A stretch of 64,000 nt of DNA from JAVBLG01 sp031553655 (GTDB lineage Bacteria > Desulfobacterota > Desulfovibrionia > Desulfovibrionales > Desulfovibrionaceae). The notes beneath the pieces are model-generated. The model ran no database searches. It saw only the letters and a program-made list of their open reading frames with translations, and was not told where the DNA came from. How positions within the stretch are numbered: the first letter of the stretch is position 1; every line of letters starts with the position of its first letter. Of this stretch, positions 34,435-41,365 are shown piece after piece. The translations under genes were made by a program, and so were the position numbers. The DNA lies in contig JAVBLG010000049.1 in assembly GCA_031553655.1 (NCBI GenBank), forward strand, positions 10,978 to 74,977. The letters run 5' to 3'.

Positions 34435-34983
34435 TTACGCGGCAATGCCGGTTTCCCGCACGGGGCATATGGGACGCCTGAAAACGGTCTGATTCGGCAG
34501 CAGGTTTTCCGTTTCCCGAAGAAACCCCACAGAATCGAGCACAATTTCGTATTCCGATTTTGGAAACACCCTGGCTTTTTTTCCGGCCAGATGTCTGCGA
34601 AAGGCGCTGCAAAAAGGGTGAGCCCTTTTCCGCAAATCGTCAGAAGCCGAGTCGAAAAACTCCAACCGCTGCCTGGCCGCGGCAATCAGGGCTACTTCTT
34701 TTATTTTTTTGTTTTTCCTGTTTTCCAGATGTTCCTTGACCTTGTTGAGCCAGAATTCGCCCATATGCATAAAAAACGGAGGCGAGATTTTCAACGCCGT
34801 GGTTCTGTCGTCATTCAGGAAATTCTGGAACGTGAGCACCAGGGCCTGAATCGGAGCCCGCAAATGTTCCGGGCAATCGCCGGCCAGGAGATCGCGTAAA
34901 TCCACAAGCAGAGCCTGGGCGCGGTGGCGCTCTTTAATGGCGTACTGCTGTTCCGAATAGGTGGGATAAATATATTGAGACAT
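34435..34983 (-). CDS. Protein of unknown function with basic C-terminal half
   Basis: I do not recognise this 182-residue product. It is helical at the start (YSEQQYAIKERHRAQALLVDLRD has a long amphipathic helix), has a charged middle (KVKEHLENRKNKKIKEV) and a basic last third (FRRHLAGKKARVFPKSE). Positive charge suggests nucleic acid binding, which is an inference. An A-B-C leader at 34988-35045 precedes it and the methylase gene follows 12 bases downstream. Confidence 0.6.
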   Translation of the reverse strand: MSQYIYPTYSEQQYAIKERHRAQALLVDLRDLLAGDCPEHLRAPIQALVLTFQNFLNDDRTTALKISPPFFMHMGEFWLNKVKEHLENRKNKKIKEVALIAAARQRLEFFDSASDDLRKRAHPFCSAFRRHLAGKKARVFPKSEYEIVLDSVGFLRETENLLPNQTVFRRPICPVRETGIAA

Positions 34984-34987
34984 GGTT

Positions 34988-35045
34988 CGCTCCTTTTCAA
35001 AGGCGGAAAAAGAGCGCGCCGGGCGGCGGAAACTCTTTTTCCGCC
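34988..35045 (-). promoter_or_regulatory. A-B-C leader element, copy before the gene at 34983
   Basis: Segment A (35033-35045, GGCGGAAAAAGAG) and B (35002-35014, CTCTTTTTCCGCC) are perfect 13-bp complements enclosing a CGCCG/CGGCG hairpin. B extended by two bases pairs over 11 bp, one of them G-U, with C (34988-34998, GAAAAGGAGCG), the ribosome binding site. This copy has the least similar sequence but the cleanest complementarity. Confidence 0.7.
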
Positions 35046-35121
35046 GTTATGTTGGGGGGGTATGAATGTAAAAATTTGATAAAAATGCAGCCTGAATTTC
35101 CGCTATCTGGAAAACGACAAA

Positions 35122-36324
35122 TCAGGCTACCTTGCCGAGCGGCGCTGGATCCGCGGCTTCGTGAGGTGTGGCGCTTTTGCCGGAACCGGCCTTGGCCCCT
35201 TTCTTTATGGTGTTGACGTAAAGCCTGGCCGACTGATCCGAGGCGATGCTTACTTTAAAGCGTTTCTCGCCCGCAGCGATCCAGTCGCCGGGTTTCAGGC
35301 CGGAAGTTTCATCTTCAGTAATCCGCCAGTAAGCGGCCTTGATTTGATTGTCCAAATCCGCTGTTTCTTCTTCCAGGGATTTGATCAGGGTTTTGAGTTC
35401 ACTTCTTTGGGAGAGCAGAGCTTCGTACTCGGAATAGTCATGCCCGCAGAATTTTGGGCAGCCGCCGCCATGAGCGCACCAGTCGCAAAGCGGATAGAAT
35501 CCGCCGCGAAAAGGCACATCATCAAGCGAAAGATTTCCGGCCCTGATTTCCGACACGGCGGCCCAGATGCGGGCGGCCACGTCCAGGCACACGTTCAACG
35601 TGTCAGGGCTCGGTTCATAGGGGCCGAAGACCTTGGCGTCATCCGGAGCGATGCTCACCACCCACCCTTCAATATTCGCTTCCTCCGGGTTTAACGGCAG
35701 TTGTATGCCGAAAACCAGGGCTGCAAGTTCTGGGAAGGTTTTATTCTGATGAATAAGAGCCCCTTGCGCATCTTTCAGATTAAAACAGTTTTTGTTCCAT
35801 AAGATTTTGAGCAGTCCGAGTTGCGCGTAAAGCTGAGTTTCGTGCGCGGTATAAAGATTTCGGGGCAGTTTTTTGGAGCTTTTGATTTCCAAAATGCGCA
35901 CGGCCGGATTTTTGCCGCCCCATACAAGCGTAAAATCGAGATGTGCCTGTATGGGAACGTCCTGATACCGGGTACGTATTTCAAGTTGAGGGATAAAGCG
36001 GACTCCCGCGGCGGAAAGGGCATTGGCTATGCCGCCTTCCACCCAATGGCCGCGTTGCAGGGTAACTTGCAGTTTCAACTCATCCTCTATGCGTTCCAGA
36101 TCTCCGGATGCATGCAGGCCGTCCAGTGTTTCCGGGCCTACCGCAAATGAATGTTCAAGTTTCCCGGCCACGGCCGAGCGCAGGCACTCAATGCCGCGCC
36201 CGATATCCGACATTCCCAGATATGAGCCGCGTTCTCCGAGTTCGCGAGCGCCGCGCGCCGCGCCATGCAGCAAAAAACCTCTGGCCAGAAGACCCAGAAG
36301 CCCGGTGGATTTTTGTTTGATCAT
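35122..36324 (-). CDS. PD-(D/E)XK nuclease (RecB/Cas4-like)
   Basis: The 400-residue protein shows the PD-(D/E)XK core: QLEIRTRYQDVPIQAHLDFTL with the catalytic Asp, then VRILEIKSSKKLPRN with the E-x-K pair, and the following AHETQLYAQLGL helix. Four Cys near the middle (CDWCAHGGGCPKFCG) could bind an Fe-S cluster as in Cas4/AddB-type nucleases. It likely resects DNA ends for the ERF annealing protein encoded at 37684-38424. GGAGGG precedes the ATG at 36324, within a leader of the A-B-C type; the frame is open upstream but reads through that leader. Confidence 0.82.
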   Translation of the reverse strand: MIKQKSTGLLGLLARGFLLHGAARGARELGERGSYLGMSDIGRGIECLRSAVAGKLEHSFAVGPETLDGLHASGDLERIEDELKLQVTLQRGHWVEGGIANALSAAGVRFIPQLEIRTRYQDVPIQAHLDFTLVWGGKNPAVRILEIKSSKKLPRNLYTAHETQLYAQLGLLKILWNKNCFNLKDAQGALIHQNKTFPELAALVFGIQLPLNPEEANIEGWVVSIAPDDAKVFGPYEPSPDTLNVCLDVAARIWAAVSEIRAGNLSLDDVPFRGGFYPLCDWCAHGGGCPKFCGHDYSEYEALLSQRSELKTLIKSLEEETADLDNQIKAAYWRITEDETSGLKPGDWIAAGEKRFKVSIASDQSARLYVNTIKKGAKAGSGKSATPHEAADPAPLGKVA

Positions 36325-36326
36325 AT

Positions 36327-36377
36327 GCCCTCCGTAAAACATGGAGAGCTCCCGGCAAAGGGAGATGCTCCCCATGT
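36327..36377 (-). promoter_or_regulatory. A-B-C leader element, copy before the nuclease gene
   Basis: Segment A (36367-36377, ACATGGGGAGC) pairs with B (36339-36349, GCTCTCCATGT) over 11 bp with one G-U, around a TCCC/GGGA hairpin. The GCTCTCC of B pairs with C (36327-36333, GGAGGGC), the SD, over 7 bp with one U-G. Confidence 0.7.
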
Positions 36378-36395
36378 CGGGTATATTGCGTGTAT

Positions 36396-36803
36396 TCAAA
36401 AATTGTGTCTGATTAATCTATGCTGATGCACTCTTCGCTTGTGCGGCAAAAGAGATCGCTCTGACCAGATGCAGATTGAAAGGATTGTCGTGATCAGTCC
36501 CTGGCGTTCTATGTCGTCCAGGTCTTGCCCGACTGAATAGAACAGTATTTGCCCAGGTTCGAGCAAGTCCATGATGTTGCGCATGATGCGCCATTCGGGC
36601 ACATCTTTATGCCAGGTACGCCAAGACCAGAAGCGCAAGGTCGCGCCTTCGGCATCCAGACGTTCGGTGGGGTTGGCCAGGAATTCCGTGAAAGCCTTGA
36701 ATTCCTCAGCCTGAAGTTTTTCGGCAGTTTCTCTGGCGTGCTTGTTGAAGGCCTCTTGTCCGTCAGGTGAGAGGCACAGCACGATTTCACACTGATAGCC
36801 CAT
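36396..36803 (-). CDS. Small paralogous protein 1 (C-terminus frameshifted)
   Basis: This is the first of three tandem paralogues of unknown function (with 36878-37243 and 37256-37639). Shared features are an N-terminal hydrophobic strand with Cys (QCEIVLCLSPDGQEA), a Trp-containing TLRFWSWRTWH and a late ILFYSVGQDLDDIERQG. From about residue 102 this copy diverges. Reading one base earlier from about 36500 restores the paralogue ending (DHDNPFNLHLVRA, stop at 36418-36420). A one-base deletion near 36494-36501 has therefore probably replaced the true tail by 33 unrelated residues. The start at 36803 has GGAGAG and the A-B-C leader at 36807-36857. Confidence 0.7.
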   Translation of the reverse strand: MGYQCEIVLCLSPDGQEAFNKHARETAEKLQAEEFKAFTEFLANPTERLDAEGATLRFWSWRTWHKDVPEWRIMRNIMDLLEPGQILFYSVGQDLDDIERQGLITTILSICIWSERSLLPHKRRVHQHRLIRHNF

Positions 36804-36806
36804 AAA

Positions 36807-36857
36807 GCTCTCCTTGCAAAAGAGCGGAGAGCTTCCCATGCGGGTAGGCTCCCCGCT
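36807..36857 (-). promoter_or_regulatory. A-B-C leader element, copy before paralogue 1
   Basis: Segment A (36848-36857, AGCGGGGAGC) pairs with B (36823-36832, GCTCTCCGCT) over 10 bp with one G-U, around a CCC-GCAT-GGG hairpin. The GCTCTCC of B is also perfectly complementary to C (36807-36813, GGAGAGC), the ribosome binding site of the gene. Confidence 0.75.
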
Positions 36858-36877
36858 TGGGTTGTTTTTATTGCTGT

Positions 36878-37243
36878 TCAATTATTAAATGAAAAGCCCC
36901 TGGAGATGCGCAGGCCGAAAGGATTGTCAAAATATCCCCCTTCGCGCCGCACATCGTCCAACTCCTCGCCTATGCGATAGAATATGAAACCTTCATACTC
37001 CATCTCGTCAAATAGCTGGTGCAAAAAGTCAATTTCCACAAACTCCATATGCCATTTCTGGGCTCTCCATATTCGCAAGGTCGAGCCGTACTTTTCATGC
37101 ATTTCGTCGGATTTGAACAACAATTCGCGCAACGACTGATACTCGTAGGGGGCCATGTCATTTTCGGCTTTTTCATAGCGTTCTTTCAGCAAGGCTTCGC
37201 TCACCGAATCAAGGCAAAGGGCCACATTGGAGCAATATCCCAT
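36878..37243 (-). CDS. Small paralogous protein 2
   Basis: The 121-residue protein is the intact member closest to paralogue 1: MGYCSNVALCLDSVSEA at the start, STLRIWRAQKWHMEFVEI in the middle, IFYRIGEELDDVRREG and DNPFGLRISRGF at the end. The pattern suggests a small alpha/beta domain with a conserved Asp-Asp pair; no known family or function comes to mind. AAGGGAG precedes the ATG, 12 bases after the stop of paralogue 3, so it has no leader of its own. Confidence 0.7.
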   Translation of the reverse strand: MGYCSNVALCLDSVSEALLKERYEKAENDMAPYEYQSLRELLFKSDEMHEKYGSTLRIWRAQKWHMEFVEIDFLHQLFDEMEYEGFIFYRIGEELDDVRREGGYFDNPFGLRISRGFSFNN

Positions 37244-37255
37244 GGTCGTCTCCCT

Positions 37256-37639
37256 TCAACGGTATGAATTAGCCGGCAGATTGATATGGCTGTAGTAGGC
37301 CATATAAGCGGGGTCGCCTGCGAAATATTCACTTCCGCATTCGCCCCTTGAGTCAAAATCGTCGTCTTTTTCGCCGATTCTGGCGAAGAACAGATTTTTG
37401 GCTTCCATAACGGCAGCAATTTCACATAGAAAGGCCACCTCGAAGTCGTTCAAGTCATAGTTAAACCATACGCGGATGGAGCATTCGTCATCCTGCTTGT
37501 ACAAGGAGCCGGAGAAAAAACCGCTCAGTACTTCTTGCTTGTCACAAGGCAGCACAGCAATGGCCTCAGCCAACCTTTCTTGCAAATATCTTTCGCCCTC
37601 AGGCGAACAATACAAAAAAATCACTTTCTGCGTGGACAT
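37256..37639 (-). CDS. Small paralogous protein 3
   Basis: The 127-residue protein is a diverged third paralogue: MSTQKVIFLYCSPEGERYL corresponds to the N-terminal strand, CSIRVWFNYDLNDFEVAF to the Trp segment, and LFFARIGEKDDDFDSRG to the Asp-rich motif. The tail (YFAGDPAYMAYYSHINL) differs. The function is unknown. I use the ATG at 37639, which has GGAG upstream; an ATG 12 bases earlier has none. Confidence 0.7.
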   Translation of the reverse strand: MSTQKVIFLYCSPEGERYLQERLAEAIAVLPCDKQEVLSGFFSGSLYKQDDECSIRVWFNYDLNDFEVAFLCEIAAVMEAKNLFFARIGEKDDDFDSRGECGSEYFAGDPAYMAYYSHINLPANSYR

Positions 37640-37683
37640 GAAGTTCTCCATTTATTTTATGTGGAATGATTTGGCGAAAAAAA

Positions 37684-38424
37684 CTATGCGGCATCCGCAT
37701 AGCGCCACCAGACACGGCGTTCGCCGCTCCATTGGAAGCCGGCTCCACGCAGCATTTCTTTGCGCTGGCCGGTATTGCCTGAAGCGGTTATGCAGAGTTT
37801 GCCGTTGCCAGCCTGAACCGTGTCATAACGGACACCGTCCAGCCTCGGCAGCGAAGCAAGCAGCTCGCGGTTCGGTCCGGACGGCTGATGTGGGGAAATA
37901 GGCTGGTCATCATAAGGAGCGTCGGGCTGTTGGGGAGCTGGTAAAGCTCTCTTTACCCTATTAGCCTGTTGGCTACGGCCTTGCTGCGGATTGCGGTCGG
38001 CATGGCAACCGTTTTTACCGGAAGCCATATTGGCGTCGTCATCGTCTTCGCAGACAATGCCGGCAACCACGCAAAGGCCGTAGCGGCGAAGATATGTTAA
38101 AGCGGATCCGTAAGCCTGCGGATCATTTTTGGGCGCGGGCATGGTCAGAATGGACGCCTGCCATTGCTCCGATTCAATATGCAGTATTTTGGTAACCAGA
38201 GAAACATATCCCGGTTCGGCGGGAATGTTGTACTGAGTCACCCACAAGCCGTTTTTAAACAAAACATCGCGGCACGCCTCCACAACCTGGGTGAGCGTGG
38301 CGTATTTGCTTTTAGTAAAAGGATTATCCGCATTCTTGATCACCGGTTCCATGGCGTTTTGAGCATCACGCATGGCCTTGGCCAGTTTGCTGATTTTTTC
38401 CGAACAGTAAGAAATGCCGCTCAT
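37684..38424 (-). CDS. ERF-family single-strand DNA annealing protein
   Basis: The 246-residue product begins with an ERF domain: KLAKAMRDAQNAMEPVIKNADNPFTKSKYATL (read as overlapping parts of the domain, residues ~13-44), then VVEACRDVLFKNGLWVTQ and DPQAYGSALTYLRRYGLCVVAGIV (about 105-128). ERF proteins anneal complementary single strands in phage and element recombination. The linker is Gln/Pro-rich and a small C-terminal domain ends RRVWWRYADAA. Its neighbours, SSB and a PD-(D/E)XK nuclease, complete a recombination module. The A-B-C leader at 38425-38481 precedes it. Confidence 0.87.
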   Translation of the reverse strand: MSGISYCSEKISKLAKAMRDAQNAMEPVIKNADNPFTKSKYATLTQVVEACRDVLFKNGLWVTQYNIPAEPGYVSLVTKILHIESEQWQASILTMPAPKNDPQAYGSALTYLRRYGLCVVAGIVCEDDDDANMASGKNGCHADRNPQQGRSQQANRVKRALPAPQQPDAPYDDQPISPHQPSGPNRELLASLPRLDGVRYDTVQAGNGKLCITASGNTGQRKEMLRGAGFQWSGERRVWWRYADAA

Positions 38425-38481
38425 GAGCTTTCTCCTTGAAAATCAGGGGAAAGCTCCCCATCGGGGAAACTTCCCCCTGAT
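38425..38481 (-). promoter_or_regulatory. A-B-C leader element, copy before ERF gene
   Basis: Segment A (38470-38481, ATCAGGGGGAAG) pairs over 12 bp, one G-U, with the last 12 bases of B (38442-38456, GAGCTTTCCCCTGAT as a whole), around a CCCC-GAT-GGGG hairpin. The GAGCTTTC of B pairs with C (38425-38435, GGAGAAAGCTC), the SD, with one mismatch and two further pairs. Confidence 0.7.
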
Positions 38482-38529
38482 GGTGGATAAATATGTTTTT
38501 TTCTGTGCTGTCTGTACGATGGCGGCAAC

Positions 38530-38565
38530 CTAAGCGGCTTCGCCCCATTCGGTGTCCTGGTTCAT
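38530..38565 (-). CDS. Possible 11-residue micro-ORF
   Basis: An ATG at 38565 preceded by AAGGAGATAGAC, as good a ribosome binding site as any in the cluster, opens MNQDTEWGEAA and stops at 38530. It lies between SSB and the ERF leader. It may be a leader peptide or a chance frame behind a real SD; the perfect site is the only evidence. Confidence 0.35.
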   Translation of the reverse strand: MNQDTEWGEAA

Positions 38566-38595
38566 GTCTATCTCCTTAAAAATTATGAAATTCGT

Positions 38596-39081
38596 TTAAA
38601 AAGGCACATCGCCGGACGCATAATCTCTGGATTTCTGATTCATACGGCCCTGCTGGCCGCCCTTATAACCATTCTGATTGGAAGGTTTGCCTTGATAACC
38701 GCGAGAGGAGTTGCCGGCTCTTTTTTCCGGCGCGTCTTCGGAGTTTCCATTGCGTCCGTCCAAAAACTGAATGCGCGCGGCCTTGATTTCGGTGGAATAA
38801 CGGTCCTGGCCTTGCTGATCCTGCCACTTGCGGGTCTGCAAGCTGCCCTCAACGAGCACCTGGCTGCCCTTGCGCAGATATGTGGCGCAGTTTTCGGCCA
38901 TACGCTGATAAACGACAATCTTGTGCCATTCAGTGCGTTCCTGCTTGTTGCCTTCGGAATCCGTGTAGGATTCGTCAGTGGCAACGCTCAGGCTCGCCAG
39001 CGCGTTTCCGTTTTGCCCGTAATGCACCTCGGGGTCTTTGCCCAGCCGGCCAAGAATAAAAACTCTGTTCATGGAAGCCAT
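38596..39081 (-). CDS. ssb: Single-stranded DNA-binding protein
   Basis: The 161-residue protein has the OB fold of bacterial SSB (MNRVFILGRLGKDPEVHYGQ, ERTEWHKIVVYQRMAENC, LRKGSQVLVEGSLQTRKWQD). A Gln/Gly/Asn-rich disordered linker follows, ending in DYASGDVPF, close to the acidic-hydrophobic DDDIPF tip that recruits partner proteins. It coats single strands during element replication or recombination, next to the ERF protein. AAGGAG precedes the ATG. Confidence 0.95.
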   Translation of the reverse strand: MASMNRVFILGRLGKDPEVHYGQNGNALASLSVATDESYTDSEGNKQERTEWHKIVVYQRMAENCATYLRKGSQVLVEGSLQTRKWQDQQGQDRYSTEIKAARIQFLDGRNGNSEDAPEKRAGNSSRGYQGKPSNQNGYKGGQQGRMNQKSRDYASGDVPF

Positions 39082-39176
39082 TTTTTTGCTCCTTATGAGG
39101 ATTTTGTGTTTAAAATGTTCGTTGACCCAGCGCCTGGCAGCGCGGGTAAATTACGCCTGTGCGCGTGATGACATGA

Positions 39177-39359
39177 TCACACGAAAATTTCGTTGTAATT
39201 CATAACCAACTGCATAATTCGCAATGCCTCTTCAGATCCGACCCGTTCGGCAAGGGCTTCATATTCATCCTGCAATTCAGGGCGAATTTTATGCTGCTTG
39301 CGATGAGGGGTAAAAGGGGCGAAACGCGAAGAACTGTTGGGTTTCGTCATGTTCATCAT
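39177..39359 (-). CDS. Small protein of unknown function at the head of the cluster
   Basis: The 60-residue protein has a basic first half (FTPHRKQHKIRPEL) and an acidic helical second half (DEYEALAERVGSEEALRIMQLVMN). It is not recognisable. The ATG has AAGGAG upstream. Its position as the first gene of the long minus-strand cluster suggests a regulator or accessory factor, but this is a guess. Confidence 0.6.
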   Translation of the reverse strand: MMNMTKPNSSSRFAPFTPHRKQHKIRPELQDEYEALAERVGSEEALRIMQLVMNYNEIFV

Positions 39360-40350
39360 GATAATTCTCCTTGGTAATGATTACGAAATGCGGCGGCATC
39401 CAACGGGATGAGCGCAACCCGTAAGAATTGATGATTTGGGATATATGATGGGAAGATTTGAAGATATGAACTGAAGACGGAGAACTCCCTACTCTGTGAA
39501 ATGAGCTTTCACGGGCGAAGGGGCCTTCCGTCAAATCCTGGTGGATTGGCGTATCCGATGCGTTCGCACGGCATCGAAAATGCTGCCCGGCTGAGCAGAA
39601 TTAAAATCTGATGCAGCCCCCGGGCAAACCGACTTACCCTCGGTTTTTGCGCGGGCATTTGGGATTTTTGCTAAAACGCCGACTAACCGCTTTCGCGGAC
39701 GACCTTGTGCGATCAAGGCTCGACTTCGCAACTCTGTAAAGAGCCGCTTCGGGTAAGCTGAATCACGCCGACTCCGTACTATATGGTGGAGCGTTCCATC
39801 AGGCTTTATTACACGTCGTTTTTCCGAAGAAAAACGGAGAACCGTATGCCTGAAACCGGCGGGTATCCCATAAGGGATTAGTATGAGTCATATATGATGT
39901 TTTTTGGCGGCTACTGTCAATGTGTAACTTTTTTGTTGCGTTGTTGCATATTGTGTCCTGATTTAATAGCATATTTTTTGTGGTTCTCACAAATATGATA
40001 ATTTTTCAAATCGGAGCATTGCATGCTTTTCTCCAAAACCAGTTTCCAGGCGGCGCTGATATGCCTGTGTCTTGCGGCATGCCTTCCCGTCATGCGCACC
40101 AGTTCCCCAAAAGTATCCGGCACGGTCACAGACGCAACAGTCCGGGCAATTCTTTGGCGGTGCCGCATGAGCCGTTCATGAGCAAAAAGACTATCTTTAA
40201 GAGGCGTCCGACTTGCATTTGCAGTATCTCCCACGCGCAGGATAATAGAGGCATAGTCTGGATGCAAATCTTTATCTTCCCGCTTTTTATGCTAAAATAT
40301 GTTTTGGAGGCACAGAGTGATGTTATTGGCGTGGCATGCGACGGAGTTGA
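39360..40350. other. 990-bp region without a supported gene
   Basis: This stretch between the element cluster and the LysR gene presumably holds the promoter of the minus-strand cluster. It contains the solo intron 3' end at 39744-39846. A 116-codon minus-strand frame at 39917-40267 (ARTVASVTVPDTFGELVRM in its middle) has no ribosome binding site or known match; I regard it as a possible gene remnant. Confidence 0.5.
39744..39846 (-). repeat. Solo 103-bp 3'-end remnant of a group II intron
   Basis: By eye this segment differs at three positions from 49053-49155, where the same sequence directly follows a group II intron maturase fragment on the minus strand. It holds ACGGTTC, typical of the 3' strand of intron domain V, and a perfect hairpin CGTTTTTC-TTCG-GAAAAACG. 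Nothing of the intron 5' of it is present here. Confidence 0.65.
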
Positions 40351-41238
40351 TCAGTTCGCCAATTTAGCGAAGTGCGCGGCAAGATAATCCACAAACAGGC
40401 GAATCCGGTGCGGAAGCTGCGCTCCGGCCATGACCACGCTGATGTCGAGTCCGGGGGTTCGCCACTCCGGTAGCAGCCTCACGAGCTGCCCTTTCTTTTC
40501 GTATTCGGCCGCCACGGCAGTCATCAGGGGTATAGCGCCAAGGCCAGCCAGCGCAAGTTCAAGTCCGGACGCGAGGCTGTTGACCACATGCGCCGGCCGG
40601 GAAGGCATGAGCTCGACCTGATCGTCCTTGTGCAACTCCTGGATGACGCCAGGCTGATCGTTGTGGATCCAGGGAAGCCGCGACAACCCGGCGGGAGTAT
40701 CTGGAACCGGATAAAACTCCAGCAGCCTGGGGTCCGCATACACGCCGGCGTGAACGGTCGCCAGCTTGCGCGCTTTGAGTTCGGAGTCCGGAAGCCTGCC
40801 GACCCGTATTTCCAGATCAAAGGGCTCGGCATGCAGATCCACGCGGCGGGTGGAAAAAATGATGTGCAGTTCAATGCCGGGATATTGCGTTGCGAATGCG
40901 CCGAGCTTTCCGCGTAGGTACAGGTGGTAGACATCCGCGAGTAATGACAGCCGCACCAGCCCCACGGGGCTTTTTTGATCCCGGACGAGCCGTTCGCGGG
41001 CGCTGGTGGCCTCGGACACGATAAACTCGCAGCTTTCCAGAAAACTTTTGCCGCTTTCCGTCAACTCCACAATACGGGTGCTCCGGTACAACAACTGGAC
41101 GCCCAAGTCCCTCTCCAAGGCCGCAATGCGCCGCGACAGGGTGGAAACGGGAATATCCAGCGCATCGGCCGCCTGCGTGAAGCTCCTCCTTCTGGCGACC
41201 TCCATGAAATACGGCATACTCGGCAACAGTCGATCCAT
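40351..41238 (-). CDS. LysR-family transcriptional regulator
   Basis: The 295-residue regulator has the LysR winged helix-turn-helix (FMEVARRRSFTQAADALDIPVSTLSRRIAALE, split as residues ~11-42) and a periplasmic-binding-type effector domain (PVGLVRLSLLADV onward, FDLEIRVGRL and GLGAIPLMTAVAAE). It is divergent from the RND efflux genes that begin at 41366 and should control them. The ATG at 41238 follows GAGGAG. A perfect 18-bp palindrome at 41253-41270 lies just upstream, well placed for autoregulation. Confidence 0.92.
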   Translation of the reverse strand: MDRLLPSMPYFMEVARRRSFTQAADALDIPVSTLSRRIAALERDLGVQLLYRSTRIVELTESGKSFLESCEFIVSEATSARERLVRDQKSPVGLVRLSLLADVYHLYLRGKLGAFATQYPGIELHIIFSTRRVDLHAEPFDLEIRVGRLPDSELKARKLATVHAGVYADPRLLEFYPVPDTPAGLSRLPWIHNDQPGVIQELHKDDQVELMPSRPAHVVNSLASGLELALAGLGAIPLMTAVAAEYEKKGQLVRLLPEWRTPGLDISVVMAGAQLPHRIRLFVDYLAAHFAKLAN

Positions 41239-41252
41239 TTTTGCTCCTCTAT

Positions 41253-41270
41253 TTTTGCATATATGCAAAA
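41253..41270. promoter_or_regulatory. 18-bp palindrome, probable LysR operator
   Basis: TTTTGCATATATGCAAAA is a perfect palindrome in the 127-base divergent region between the LysR gene and the RND operon. LysR sites usually have a T-N11-A core and sit in such regions. Confidence 0.55.
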
Positions 41271-41365
41271 GTATTTTGATTTAATGTCATATATTTCCGA
41301 TATTGACAATGATAGAAGATCTCCATCTGGACACATTCTAAAGCGATAATCCCGAGGAGAAAACC

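Noticed and set aside
39917..40267. A 116-codon minus-strand open frame near the solo intron repeat.
   Set aside because: It has no ribosome binding site, no recognisable domain, and its tail reads like random sequence. It is kept only as a possible remnant.
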